Shown here: positions 1 through 8,808 of the stretch, piece after piece
How positions within the stretch are numbered: the first letter of the stretch is position 1
Layout of the letters: every line of letters begins with the position of its first letter
IMG/VR virus record: IMGVR_UViG_3300033145_000777
Coordinates: 1-64,000 of that record
Length of the DNA stretch: 64,000 bases
DNA from: a virus
Reading direction: 5' to 3' (one strand)
The notes under the pieces: model-generated
What the model was told of the DNA's origin: nothing
Seen by the model: only the letters and a program-made list of their open reading frames with translations
Databases searched by the model: none
Position numbers and translations under genes: made by a program

Positions 1-1
1 T

Positions 2-232
2 GCAAGGAAGAAGCTTCTGGATAGCAATATGGTTGATCTACGGAAGATCGCAAAATCACAGGACCTGTCCAATTACTCTAGCCTAAAGAAGACAGAGCTA
101 GTAGAGGCAATCCTTGCCGCTGATAACCCAGAGGTTGAGCCTGAACCCCTTGTCCCTGATGAAGGGATAAAATCAAACCCAGAGGAGGAAGTTGACCCAT
201 TACTCCAGGAAGACAGCTCAAAGAAGGAATAA
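2..232 (+). CDS. Rho-N/HeH-like domain protein, C-terminal part
   Basis: The frame is open to the left edge of the window, so this is probably the C-terminal end of a longer protein; the ATG at 29 is only the first internal start. The segment with DLRKIAKSQDL and KKTELVEAIL matches the helix-extended-loop-helix pattern of Rho-N/SAP-like domains, which phages often place at the C-terminus of virion or DNA-binding proteins. An acidic, Pro/Glu-rich tail follows. The parent protein cannot be identified from what is visible. Confidence 0.6.
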   Translation, partial: ARKKLLDSNMVDLRKIAKSQDLSNYSSLKKTELVEAILAADNPEVEPEPLVPDEGIKSNPEEEVDPLLQEDSSKKE

Positions 233-261
233 AGGTCTTCGTTGGGATCCCCACTACTTAA
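232..261 (+). pseudogene. 5' remnant of a glycosyltransferase gene, left of the HNH insertion
   Basis: Read from 232, the sequence encodes KVFVGIPTT and then a stop. The intact glycosyltransferase that resumes after the HNH gene has KVMVGIPWL at the equivalent place (969-995). The simplest reading is that the HNH gene entered near the 5' end of this gene and left a short truncated copy of the first codons on its left. It could instead be a decayed paralogue. Confidence 0.4.
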
Positions 262-270
262 ATAAAACCT

Positions 271-969
271 ATGATAAGAATAATCAAGGGGATAACTACG
301 AAACCGTTAAGGGTTTGCCGAACATGTGGTCTGGAAGCTTTTACTGAGGAAGATTTGGTAAACTTTACGAAAGAAAAACAACTCCCACATGGAAGAGGAA
401 ATCAGTGTACTAAATGCAATAATGAATATCGGAGACGAAGGTATATCCCTAGACCACCAAAATCAAAATCAAACCTACCTTATCTAAGAAAATGCAAACG
501 TTGTGGTATTGAAGCACAGACATCAGAAGACTTGAGGAAATTTATACCTCATAAAGACTGCCTTCATGGAAGACAGAATATTTGCAGAATTTGTTGGAAT
601 AGGGATCGTGCTAAGGGCGGGATATATTACGAAGCTGGGTCGAGACGATCCAAAAAATGGGCTAAAGATAACCCTGAAAGGGTTAAACAGATAAAGAAGA
701 AACATAGGATGAAAATGGTTACGATTATGGGTAAACAAGTTGCTTTTGAGGAGAATCCTAGGACTAATATTTGCTCTAAATGTGGTAAGAGATACCCTGA
801 AGAGCTGAGAAGTCAAACAACCATACATCATCTAAAATATGATCTCGAAGAGCCATTAGCTAACACGATAGAACTATGTCGTTCCTGTCACTCAAAGGAA
901 CACTCCAGAATGGCAAAAAAGGCGATAGAAATATGCAGAAAAATGGGCGTAGACTTAAATCTGGCTTAA
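271..969 (+). CDS. HNH homing endonuclease with zinc-finger modules
   Basis: A 232-aa protein. It carries two similar N-terminal CxxC...CxxC modules (around residues 17-49 and 74-107; CRTCGLEA/CTKCN and CKRCGIEA/CRICW), a basic linker, and a C-terminal HNH nuclease with CSKCGKRYPEE, the IHHL catalytic His pair, an Asn in ANTIELC and CRSCHSKEH. The architecture is that of a freestanding homing endonuclease in which the zinc modules help bind DNA. It lies inside the 5' region of a glycosyltransferase gene, with a truncated copy of that gene's start on its left. All catalytic residues seem present, so it is likely active. Confidence 0.85.
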   Translation: MIRIIKGITTKPLRVCRTCGLEAFTEEDLVNFTKEKQLPHGRGNQCTKCNNEYRRRRYIPRPPKSKSNLPYLRKCKRCGIEAQTSEDLRKFIPHKDCLHGRQNICRICWNRDRAKGGIYYEAGSRRSKKWAKDNPERVKQIKKKHRMKMVTIMGKQVAFEENPRTNICSKCGKRYPEELRSQTTIHHLKYDLEEPLANTIELCRSCHSKEHSRMAKKAIEICRKMGVDLNLA

Positions 970-1646
970 AGGTCATGGTCGGAATTCCGTGGCTTGCTGA
1001 TAGGGACATCTTCAGTGAATATCTTCCTAGTGCAATAGAGCACGTTGAGCGAGCAGCTGAGTATGCAGGTGTAGAGATAGAGGTTTTTAAGACAAATCCA
1101 CTTGCAGGTAAGACTCCCCCGAGGGGTAGACCAATTATGACCGCGATCACCTTGAAGCTTAATGAGATCGTTGAAGAGTTCATGAAGTCTGGTTATCCTT
1201 TTCTTTGGATTATTGATGCCGACGTCGAGGTTCCATTACACAGCCTAAAGGAATTGTTATTACTGGACGCAGATGTGGCTACTGGAGTGTACTTGTACAA
1301 GAATAATCCAGAAGGTCTCGTAATAGTTGGCGGGATTAACTACAAGCACACTATATGGCACCTGAAGCTAAATGAGGTAAGAGGTAAAATATTCGGTGAG
1401 AAGGAACAGGTTCAAGCAGGTAATGGCTGTCTCCTAGTTAGGAGAAGAGTGTTCGAGAAGCATTTCCCTACTGTCCCTCCTATACGTTTCAAGGCTCCGA
1501 TGGGTGCTCCAGGTAGTGACATCCTGTTCTTCAGGGAGGCTCAGGCTCTGGGCTTTAAGACAAGGCTGCATGGTGGAGTCCTCTGCGGACATCTGCCAGC
1601 GTCTCCGTTGAAGAGGCTTGAAGCATATCTGGAGGAAACGAAATGA
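933..1646 (+). CDS. Family-2-like glycosyltransferase
   Basis: GT-A-type glycosyltransferase. VGIPW near the N-terminus begins the nucleotide-binding fold, IIDADVEVP (about 1210-1235) is the metal-binding DxD motif, and GNGCLLVRR follows in the acceptor region. The start is uncertain: ATG 933 and ATG 975 are both in frame, and both come from sequence overlapping or abutting the 3' end of the inserted HNH gene. It probably transfers a sugar onto a viral or host glycan with the other transferases of this island. The stop overlaps the next ATG. Confidence 0.75.
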   Translation: MQKNGRRLKSGLKVMVGIPWLADRDIFSEYLPSAIEHVERAAEYAGVEIEVFKTNPLAGKTPPRGRPIMTAITLKLNEIVEEFMKSGYPFLWIIDADVEVPLHSLKELLLLDADVATGVYLYKNNPEGLVIVGGINYKHTIWHLKLNEVRGKIFGEKEQVQAGNGCLLVRRRVFEKHFPTVPPIRFKAPMGAPGSDILFFREAQALGFKTRLHGGVLCGHLPASPLKRLEAYLEETK

Positions 1647-1840
1647 AGATAAAAAATGCTGAAGATGGAGTTAATTATTATCTAGAAGTTTCAGATGAAG
1701 AATACGAGAAACTTCAACCATTCTTAAACCGATATGGTTTATTGGATAGGGTTCCAAAAAACATACCTAAACCCATTGAGGTTTTCGATTGGATGTTCCC
1801 TGAATTAATAGCTTCAGATAACAAGGGGATTACAAAATGA
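1643..1840 (+). CDS. Hypothetical protein, 65 aa
   Basis: Starts inside the stop of the preceding glycosyltransferase and overlaps the next one by 4 bp, so it is translationally coupled within the glycan operon. No family recognised. It is acidic and hydrophilic, with a DEEYEKLQPFLNRYGLL stretch that should be helical. It is more AT-rich than its neighbours, which suggests a recent insertion. Confidence 0.6.
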   Translation: MKIKNAEDGVNYYLEVSDEEYEKLQPFLNRYGLLDRVPKNIPKPIEVFDWMFPELIASDNKGITK

Positions 1841-3285
1841 ATGTTAGTGTAATAATACCGCACTTTCAAAAACAGAAGGCGTTCCTAGACACGGCTCCTC
1901 GTCTACTCAGTCAGTTAGAGGAAGGGGATGAGGTGATAGTAGTGGATGATTGGAGTCCAGATGGATTCAACCTTGTCACTCCAAAACTGAGGATAGTTAG
2001 ACCCAAGAAGAACATCAATCACATTTACAGGCTTTCAACGTTGAGAAACCTCGGACTAGAGGAAGCCGTGAATGATACCTGTATAATCCTAGACCCTGAT
2101 TGCAAGATTGATTGGGACTTCATAGAGAAGGTGAAGAAAAGCTTCAACCCAGCCTGTGTATATGGTGGAAGGATAGATTTCCAACGAGAAGATGGTGGAG
2201 TTGACCCTGACCCAAGGACAATTAGAGGGTATCCGCTTGGGTGGATGATCTGGGGAGGATGCATGGTTTTCAGCAAGTCAAGAACCAAATTGGCACAGGT
2301 TAATGGTCAATGGTTCTCTGAAGAGTTCAATAATAGATGGGGAGTTGAGGATAACGATTTTGCTAACAGGTGCTATCACTCAGGCATGGTTTTGGTGTAC
2401 GCAAAGGAATTGAGTTGTCTACACCTATACCATGAAAGGAGTTTCGTTGGAGCCCACATAAACCAGGGAATTGCAGCAAATAACTTGAGGGACTATACGA
2501 CAAGTCTCAACCAAGTATCTGACTACAAGCCCAGAGTAGGGGTGTTGGTTGTCACTATGATGAGACCAGCTTTCCTCGAACAGTGTCTATACAGTTTAGC
2601 TAGGGTCAAAATTCCGATCAAGATATACCTCGTGAATCAGGGAGACAAGTCCGACGAGACTATGGCTGTGATAAATAAGTGGCGTCAGAAGTGGTCTGTA
2701 ACGTACAAGGAAAACGATTCCATCGAGGGATTAGCAGCTATGAAGCGGTGGGGTATGCAACTCATGAAGACTGAGGGCATGGAATACACTGTGATCATAG
2801 ATGATGACGTCTGCCTAATCGGGAACTGCCTAGAGAACCTAGTTCAGATCGCGGATATGAACCCACATCTACATAGCATCTCCGGGTGGCTAGATGAGGG
2901 CGTATCAAAACGGATGCTAGGAGGAAACAGCATTACAGTTCCTGAAGGCGTCAGTTATCCTCGAATGAAAATCATACCGGGGTTGCAAGAGGTTGAGTGG
3001 GTTGGAGGAGGATTCACATTACACAGACTAGACCCGATGGTGCTCCATGACCCAGCCTACCTCATCGGATTAGAGGACTTTGACTACTCAAAAGAATTGA
3101 AGAGAAGAGGTCTAAGATGTGCAGTATTCGGAGGTGCTGGAGCACTGCATAAACTTCTGATTAAAGATGGTCAAGCACAAAGACAGGGAGCAAAAGGGAA
3201 ATACCTAGCAATACGGATGGATAGGAAAAGGATTCGGCATAGCCAAGAACATTTCGAAGAAAAATGGGGATTCGAGGTCGTTTAA
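1837..3285 (+). CDS. Two-domain glycosyltransferase (tandem GT-A)
   Basis: 482 aa with two GT-A domains. Domain 1 (about residues 1-230) starts VSVIIPHF, has VVDDWSPD and the DxD-type LDPDCKID, and a GVEDNDFANRC motif like the ExDD/ED acceptor motif of family 2 enzymes. Domain 2 (about 240-482) starts VGVLVVTMMRP and carries VIIDDDVCL as its metal site. Bifunctional glycosyltransferases of this shape can add two sugars in succession. It sits in a run of transferase genes; donor and acceptor are unknown. Confidence 0.8.
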   Translation: MNVSVIIPHFQKQKAFLDTAPRLLSQLEEGDEVIVVDDWSPDGFNLVTPKLRIVRPKKNINHIYRLSTLRNLGLEEAVNDTCIILDPDCKIDWDFIEKVKKSFNPACVYGGRIDFQREDGGVDPDPRTIRGYPLGWMIWGGCMVFSKSRTKLAQVNGQWFSEEFNNRWGVEDNDFANRCYHSGMVLVYAKELSCLHLYHERSFVGAHINQGIAANNLRDYTTSLNQVSDYKPRVGVLVVTMMRPAFLEQCLYSLARVKIPIKIYLVNQGDKSDETMAVINKWRQKWSVTYKENDSIEGLAAMKRWGMQLMKTEGMEYTVIIDDDVCLIGNCLENLVQIADMNPHLHSISGWLDEGVSKRMLGGNSITVPEGVSYPRMKIIPGLQEVEWVGGGFTLHRLDPMVLHDPAYLIGLEDFDYSKELKRRGLRCAVFGGAGALHKLLIKDGQAQRQGAKGKYLAIRMDRKRIRHSQEHFEEKWGFEVV

Positions 3286-3288
3286 TCA

Positions 3289-4293
3289 ATGGTAAATATT
3301 CTATTTCTAAGGAGAAACACAGAGGACTTAACGGGTGCTTTAAAGAATTATCATCAGTTCTGTCTCGAAGTAGCTAAGATCGCTGAATGCAAATTCGCAG
3401 GAGAGGGCTGGCCGCTTCACATCAAGGGTGAACCCATAGATAAAACAGTCAAAAGGTTATACGGGGATGATTCACCAGATTGGGTTATAGATAGTGATCT
3501 CGGTGGATTCAAACCAGTACATAACAGGAGCTACAGGTTTGGGGCATTCATAAGTGATCTTCATGGCAAATACAGTTACGAAATCCATTCACCAGGAGGA
3601 TTCATAAACCTAATAAAATACGCAGGGTACGACGCTGTGTTCTCAAAGTACAGGTTCATCTTTGGTCGTGGAGTACTCCCCCATATATTCGTTCAGAGGT
3701 TAGGGAAAACCTTGGTCTTCTTGCCTTGGAGTGCAGGGTATGATGAGTTCCAACCAGAAGCAATGAAGATGTTTGATGTGGCTTTCCTCGGCTCAGTTGG
3801 AGGAGTCTACGATTTTAGAAACATGTTGAAGAATCAGTTAGCTGGGTTCTGTAAAGCGAATAACTTGAGACTGATATGGAAGGAACCAGTGAACAAGTCT
3901 CTATGGGATATTAAAAATATTGACTACTCTAGAAGCGCAAAACACTTCTACGGGTCAAGGTACGCTGAAATCTTGAATCACAGCAGGTCCCTAATCCTCG
4001 GATGTAGCACCTACAAATACCCACTACTCAAGCTCTTTGAAGGTTTAGCTGCTGGGTGTCTCGTTATGAGCACGAGACCAAGCTCCGCAGAGGAACTAGG
4101 CTTCGTTGACGGCGAGACCTATGTTGAGGTAGACAAAAACAACTGGAAGAAGAAACTTGTATACTACAGTATACACAAAGACGAGGCTGACAGGATAGCA
4201 TTGAACGGTAGGAAACTATTCGAGGAGAGGCATACTAGGGAGATCAGGGCCCGCGAGTTTGTTGCTGTACTGGAGGGCTTTAACGATGATTGA
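3289..4293 (+). CDS. GT-B-type glycosyltransferase, CgeB-like
   Basis: 334 aa. The C-terminal half has the group-1 (CgeB-like) signature: a SRSLILGCSTYKYPLLKLFE donor-site segment, GLAAGCLVMSTRP, EELGFVDGETYVEV, and a helix before the end. It is a paralogue of the protein at 8805-9809: same length, with FAGEGWPL/WAGQGHPL, SDLHGKYS/GDLHGNSV and NWKKKLVYY/NWKEKLVYY in matching places. The pair suggests duplication within the island. Acts in the cytoplasm on nucleotide-sugar donors. Confidence 0.75.
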   Translation: MVNILFLRRNTEDLTGALKNYHQFCLEVAKIAECKFAGEGWPLHIKGEPIDKTVKRLYGDDSPDWVIDSDLGGFKPVHNRSYRFGAFISDLHGKYSYEIHSPGGFINLIKYAGYDAVFSKYRFIFGRGVLPHIFVQRLGKTLVFLPWSAGYDEFQPEAMKMFDVAFLGSVGGVYDFRNMLKNQLAGFCKANNLRLIWKEPVNKSLWDIKNIDYSRSAKHFYGSRYAEILNHSRSLILGCSTYKYPLLKLFEGLAAGCLVMSTRPSSAEELGFVDGETYVEVDKNNWKKKLVYYSIHKDEADRIALNGRKLFEERHTREIRAREFVAVLEGFNDD

Positions 4294-5110
4294 AGGAGTA
4301 AAATTCCAGAGCAACATAGTTAATCCAGTTATGACGGTTGTAGTGCCTGTGAGGAATCTGGGAGGAGCAAGGCTATTCAACTGCCTAACCTCATTGAAAC
4401 AACAGACTCTGAAAGACGTCGAGCTTATCATTGCAGACTACGGTTCCTCTTCTGAAGGATTCAAAGGCTTGATGGCTATTGCTAACCAATTCGACTGTAC
4501 GGTGTACAGATGTGAGACTAATTTCGTTTGGAGTCTATCAATAGCGAGGAACATCGGCATAAGGTTAGCTCTAGGAAAATACGTTGCAACAGTAGATGCA
4601 GATGTTCTATTAGAGCCCAAGGTGTTAGAAACTACACTGGAAACCCATAGCAGAAGAGAAAGATCCATCATAGTGAGCACAGTACATTATCTCCCAAAAC
4701 TAGACCTAGATGACATCAAACTCCCTAGAGACTTTCCCAAGTTTGCAAAAATCGGTAAAAACCCAGGATGGGGCTTTGGGGCATTCATGTCCACCTCAAG
4801 GAGTTGGTGGCATAAGGTCAGAGGGTTTAATGAGAAGATGAAGGGATGGGGTGCTGAGGATGATGAAATTCTCTTTAGGGCTAAACTAGATAAGCGTCAG
4901 AAAATAATGATCCAAGAACTAGATGGATTCACTCTGTCAAAGGTGTATCATCAGTATCATCCGAAGCCTTGGCTTGTAAAGTCTGGTCAGATGACGATTC
5001 AGGCTCACGATAAATTCGCTGCTGCAAACACACATCTGTACAGGAAAACTTACAGGGGAGGAATCATAAAAAACGATGAAAAGACATGGGGTGGCAGAGA
5101 TGAAGATTAG
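4286..5110 (+). CDS. Family 2 glycosyltransferase with GT7-like C-terminus
   Basis: Start placed at ATG 4286, which overlaps the upstream stop by 8 bp; an upstream ATG (4259) would lie inside the previous gene. VTVVVPVRN-type start (VMTVVVPVRNLGG), SLKQQTLKDVELIIADYGSS and VATVDADVLLE (DxD) define a GT-A fold. MKGWGAEDDEILFRAKL is the Gly-Trp-Gly-x-Glu-Asp-Asp motif of the galactosyltransferase C-terminal domain. Confidence 0.8.
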   Translation: MIEGVKFQSNIVNPVMTVVVPVRNLGGARLFNCLTSLKQQTLKDVELIIADYGSSSEGFKGLMAIANQFDCTVYRCETNFVWSLSIARNIGIRLALGKYVATVDADVLLEPKVLETTLETHSRRERSIIVSTVHYLPKLDLDDIKLPRDFPKFAKIGKNPGWGFGAFMSTSRSWWHKVRGFNEKMKGWGAEDDEILFRAKLDKRQKIMIQELDGFTLSKVYHQYHPKPWLVKSGQMTIQAHDKFAAANTHLYRKTYRGGIIKNDEKTWGGRDED

Positions 5111-5972
5111 CTCAAGTATCATGTGTTGGAATGAGTCAAAAACTATTGACCTTGCTCTAAAGAGCTTAGTAGGGTTCGCAGACGAGGTTATGGTTACTGA
5201 CACTGGTAGCATTGATGGAACCCAGAAACTGGCTGAAGAGTGGATGCAAATCCTTGACCTAAGTGGTGAGGTGAGAACCATCAAACCGAAAGGAGGTGAT
5301 GATCTCATGAATGTGAGACTAGCTGCTTGGATGGCATGTTCAGGAGATTGGGTTCTTATGCACGATGCTCAGTTGGTTCTATCAAACGCATTGAAGGATG
5401 AGATGAAACACCATGCAAAGAATTACGGCAAATATTCCTTAGATGTTAAAAGTTTGAACCTGATGGGTGACTATGAACATTTCTTCAGTAACCGACAATT
5501 TATGGCATATCATAGAATCTTCTCACAGAGGAACCATGAATACGAGTTTGCCTATAAGACAAGACCACACTTCATCGGTGCTCATAGACCAGCTACACAC
5601 CACGCATTCAACCTAAGCCGTGTTCGACCTGCATGGAGGAGTTGGTATCGAGGAGAGCCTTTTGATAGAAGGTCCTACAAGACAGGTCAAAAGGTTGGCG
5701 CAGGCAATTATAACCGACAGTATCAGTGGCTTAAAACCAGCGAAGATCAATCTCTGATTGAGCACACCGAAAGGACTGAAGGCTTGTCCTTGGAGGATGT
5801 GAGGGAGATAGCTCCAAGTTGGTATCTGAGGCAGTTACAGACTGAAGCAACACCACTCCCACCCTCGCTTAGGAGTACACTAGCTGAGGTCTTGAAGAAG
5901 GAGTTAGAGAACCCCAGGTACAAGCTTGAAAAGAGTAACGGAGAGATTTACGGTAGGTGGCCTGAACTGTGA
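5100..5972 (+). CDS. Family 2 glycosyltransferase
   Basis: Start at ATG 5100 gives an 11-bp overlap with the previous gene. ISSSIMCWNESKTI, FADEVMVTDTGSIDGT and SGDWVLMHDAQLVL are typical of glycosyltransferase family 2 enzymes of the WaaE/KdtX type. HDAQ replaces the usual DADE/DxD acidic cluster, so the metal site is unusual. The last 80 residues are basic and not assigned. Confidence 0.75.
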   Translation: MKISSSIMCWNESKTIDLALKSLVGFADEVMVTDTGSIDGTQKLAEEWMQILDLSGEVRTIKPKGGDDLMNVRLAAWMACSGDWVLMHDAQLVLSNALKDEMKHHAKNYGKYSLDVKSLNLMGDYEHFFSNRQFMAYHRIFSQRNHEYEFAYKTRPHFIGAHRPATHHAFNLSRVRPAWRSWYRGEPFDRRSYKTGQKVGAGNYNRQYQWLKTSEDQSLIEHTERTEGLSLEDVREIAPSWYLRQLQTEATPLPPSLRSTLAEVLKKELENPRYKLEKSNGEIYGRWPEL

Positions 5973-6616
5973 AAGCAATCATTCTAGCAGCTGGAGAAAC
6001 CAAAACCAGTTATGGCTTCCCACCTGACTCTAAACCGAAGTGTCTATTCCACGTTGATGGAAAGGTGCTTCTCAAAGGAATCGTTGACTCTCTGAGAGAG
6101 GGTGGAGTATCGGACATCAGTATAGTTGTTGGGTACAAGAATAGACAGATTTGGACATTTGATAAAGAGCACGATCTTGGTCTTAAATTTATTTATAACC
6201 CCCGCTGGGAAGTAGATGCCGTACATTCTCTCATTATTGGGTTAGAAGGTGTCGAGGATGATGTTCTGATCATGTACAGTGACATCAGATTCGAGCCCTC
6301 ATTGGTTGAAGCCTTCTTAAAATCAGATAAGCCAATCACTTTGGCGACGGTGGTTCCGGTTATTAAACCAGACGGCTACGGGTTTGCTGGGATCCTCAGG
6401 GTATCCAAGGACATGATAAATATCTTCCAAATACCCTACCCTAGGCAACCAAATCAAGTGCAGGGAATTAGACTAGCCCACTTCATTACTCATGAAGCAA
6501 TACGCCCACACTCAAAAGAGAGGGAAGGTCAAGTCAAGGTCATACAATGGGCGGTACCCATCTCTGACACCGACTATTATAACATGACAGACGAACACAG
6601 GAGATTGTCAAATTGA
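5969..6616 (+). CDS. Sugar/phosphocholine-type nucleotidyltransferase
   Basis: GTG start overlapping the previous stop. The N-terminus AIILAAGETKTSYG is a variant of the GxGxR nucleotide-binding loop of NTP transferases, KPKCLFHVDGKVLL supplies the Lys, and VLIMYSDIRFEPS the metal-binding Asp. Such enzymes (LicC/RfbA-like) make NDP-sugars or CDP-alcohols. It is directly coupled to a second, structurally unrelated cytidylyltransferase, so the island has two activating enzymes. Confidence 0.75.
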   Translation: MKAIILAAGETKTSYGFPPDSKPKCLFHVDGKVLLKGIVDSLREGGVSDISIVVGYKNRQIWTFDKEHDLGLKFIYNPRWEVDAVHSLIIGLEGVEDDVLIMYSDIRFEPSLVEAFLKSDKPITLATVVPVIKPDGYGFAGILRVSKDMINIFQIPYPRQPNQVQGIRLAHFITHEAIRPHSKEREGQVKVIQWAVPISDTDYYNMTDEHRRLSN

Positions 6617-7293
6617 CAATAGGGTATTCGTTCTTCGTTGGAGACCTGTTCCACGTTGGACATTTGAACCAGATCGAGCTAGGAAAGAAGGAATGCGACT
6701 ACTTGATAGTAGGCATTCTCTCAGATGAGGCTGTCGAGTCTTACAAAAGGAAACCAGTCATACCGCTGTTTGAACGGGTTAGAATATTCAAAGCCCTTAG
6801 AGGAGTGGACTTGGTTGTTGTCCAGAATGAAAAAGACCCCACAAGCACCTTGCAGAGCCTGTTCGATATGGGTATAAAGGTGGACGTTCTACTTCATGGA
6901 GATGATTGGTGCGACGTACCTGGGAAAGGCTGGATAGAGCTACATGGAGGGAAGATGGTGCAGCCACCGTATTACCCTGATCAATCAACGTCTAGAATCA
7001 TCGAACAGATCAAGGGGATTAAGATAATGAATTGTGATCTTTGCGACGAGATGGGGAATAATAATAAACCAGCAACTAAAGGAGATAGTTTCATCTGTTG
7101 GGGAAAACTTAAAACCCCAATAATCGAGTCATTCGACGGAAAGGAACATAAAAACACCCACAGTCTTTGCTTTAACACACCGAAAAAAGGACACGTTCAT
7201 TTATTCATAAACCTACTAGATGCTGGTGTTTTAACACAAGCTATGGGTGAAATTGTCGAAGATGGTGTGAGAGACATCTTTCATAAACTATGA
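6613..7293 (+). CDS. Cytidylyltransferase (TagD-like) with C-terminal Cys domain
   Basis: TTG start overlapping the previous stop. Residues 1-135 are a glycerol-3-phosphate cytidylyltransferase-like domain: FHVGHLNQ is the HxGH signature, FERVRIFKAL and STSRIIEQI the downstream motifs. Expected reaction: CTP plus an alcohol or sugar phosphate to a CDP-activated product. Residues 137-226 form an extra domain starting with CDLCDEMG and containing a CW/HSLC pair, probably zinc-binding. The fusion is uncommon. Confidence 0.75.
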   Translation: MTIGYSFFVGDLFHVGHLNQIELGKKECDYLIVGILSDEAVESYKRKPVIPLFERVRIFKALRGVDLVVVQNEKDPTSTLQSLFDMGIKVDVLLHGDDWCDVPGKGWIELHGGKMVQPPYYPDQSTSRIIEQIKGIKIMNCDLCDEMGNNNKPATKGDSFICWGKLKTPIIESFDGKEHKNTHSLCFNTPKKGHVHLFINLLDAGVLTQAMGEIVEDGVRDIFHKL

Positions 7294-7313
7294 TACTTTA
7301 AGGAGAAAAGAAA

Positions 7314-7658
7314 ATGAACATCGTTGAAACCATTTGGTGGGTACTGATCGCGTACACCACGTTCATCAGAATGAAGTACCTCTGGCTAGGAAACAAGGTC
7401 AGAAGAACCAAGTCCACTGAGTCCATATCCACCAAAGCGATCCTGCATACTCATATCGAGTACTGGATTATGTTCGCGCACAACCTGAACATCTCGGACT
7501 TGAAAGACCAGATATTCTGGGGGTTCGGTATCTTCACGACGATGTTCACAGTAGTAATGCTTTGGAGGCACCGCGAAGACCAAGAGGACAACCTCAGGCA
7601 ATGGCTATGGAAGGGACTTCTCGGTAAACTCAAGAATGAAGGAGGAATACTAGGATGA
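7314..7658 (+). CDS. Small membrane protein, possibly SemiSWEET/PQ-loop-like
   Basis: 114 aa with two hydrophobic segments (about residues 4-24 and 68-84). Between them KVRRTKSTESIS resembles the K-x-K-S-x-E-G-I-S segment that follows the PQ motif in SemiSWEET sugar transporters, but no Pro-Gln is present, so the match is weak. It lies between the nucleotidyltransferases and a radical SAM gene. A role in sugar or lipid handling at the membrane is only inference. Confidence 0.55.
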   Translation: MNIVETIWWVLIAYTTFIRMKYLWLGNKVRRTKSTESISTKAILHTHIEYWIMFAHNLNISDLKDQIFWGFGIFTTMFTVVMLWRHREDQEDNLRQWLWKGLLGKLKNEGGILG

Positions 7659-8485
7659 ATTATCAAGACTTTTTCGGAGTACGAGGGTTCCACTCCCTCG
7701 TATTCGGCTTAACTAATCAATGCAACCTGCACTGTGAGAAATGCAGCGGGATGTTCAACTTCCCCATTGACCCAGAATCACCATACCCAAACAGAAGGAC
7801 TTCATGGCAGCTCCCTGTGAGTGACGTTGAAACATTCTGTGAAAAATTCAAAGGAATAGGGGAGGAAAACAACCATCGTCTAACTGGAGGAGAACCAACT
7901 GCTATTGCACCTGAGCTATTCGAGGAGATAGTTGAGGTCCTCCACTCATACGGAAGGCGCGTCACCATCATAACAAACGGGTTCGGGTTGATGGACATAG
8001 ACCATGCTACTCTGAACCAGATAAGCACGATCTTCTTGAACGATCATGGCATAAACCATGAACACGTTGAGAATTGCGTCAAGTACTTGAAACCCTTCTA
8101 CAAGGGAGCCATAGGAAGGGACTCGAACACCTACCACTTCGATCTATGGAAAGCAAAGGACGATCAATCGAATAAAGGTAAGAAGTGTGGTATGTGGATG
8201 ACCTTACCGACTCTGCTTAGAGGAGTGTTCTATCCATGCTGTAATATGCCTCTCATAGGGGAGTTCGACCAGAACCCGGACATCCACAACAGCTTCATGT
8301 CTGCTGGATGGGCTCTCAATGATGTGGATATAGTTCATAACTTGAGGAATTGGCGTAAGACCATTCCAAGATACGCTGTAGATCAGTGCATGGATAATTG
8401 TTGGCAACCTAACCCCAGTGTAGGTGGACGCTTCGACATAACCTCCAAACCCAACGACGTCATTAAAAGAGGGACACTGGAATGA
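7655..8485 (+). CDS. Radical SAM protein
   Basis: 276 aa. CNLHCEKC (residues 24-31) is the CxxxCxxC cluster ligand set for a 4Fe-4S centre, followed by LTGGEPTAI, the GGE SAM-binding motif. Later Cys-rich segments (KKCGMW, FYPCCNM, DQCMDNCW) could bind a second cluster as in SPASM/twitch domains. In this context it may remodel a sugar or lipid precursor. Coupled to its neighbours by 4-bp overlaps. Confidence 0.8.
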   Translation: MNYQDFFGVRGFHSLVFGLTNQCNLHCEKCSGMFNFPIDPESPYPNRRTSWQLPVSDVETFCEKFKGIGEENNHRLTGGEPTAIAPELFEEIVEVLHSYGRRVTIITNGFGLMDIDHATLNQISTIFLNDHGINHEHVENCVKYLKPFYKGAIGRDSNTYHFDLWKAKDDQSNKGKKCGMWMTLPTLLRGVFYPCCNMPLIGEFDQNPDIHNSFMSAGWALNDVDIVHNLRNWRKTIPRYAVDQCMDNCWQPNPSVGGRFDITSKPNDVIKRGTLE

Positions 8486-8808
8486 ATTTTGATGAATTAA
8501 GTAGCGAACTTAATACCATAATTGATGGTCTGGTTGGTCCTAACAACGAAGTGGAACCTCCTTATGATGCTTTACGTAGATGGCAAACAAAATTTAACCT
8601 GTTTTCTACAGATGTAGAGTCTAAGAAAACCAGCCCTGTAATGATTATTAACCTAAAGGATATGGAAGACGGGTTAGCGGTTTACTTAAAACTTCTTAAT
8701 GAAGTTGAACGGTTTGGGGTTTCAAGAGACTCGTGTACATTTACATGGATTGATGATAATTCAAAGCAGACAGTAAACGGCCTAAAAGACGGAAGGAAAC
8801 AGGTTTGA
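8482..8808 (+). CDS. Hypothetical protein, 108 aa
   Basis: Starts within the stop of the radical SAM gene and overlaps the next start. No recognised family. It looks soluble, mixed alpha/beta, with no signal peptide or membrane segment. It is more AT-rich than the flanking enzyme genes, like the small gene at 1643-1840, and may be a separate insertion. Confidence 0.6.
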   Translation: MNFDELSSELNTIIDGLVGPNNEVEPPYDALRRWQTKFNLFSTDVESKKTSPVMIINLKDMEDGLAVYLKLLNEVERFGVSRDSCTFTWIDDNSKQTVNGLKDGRKQV

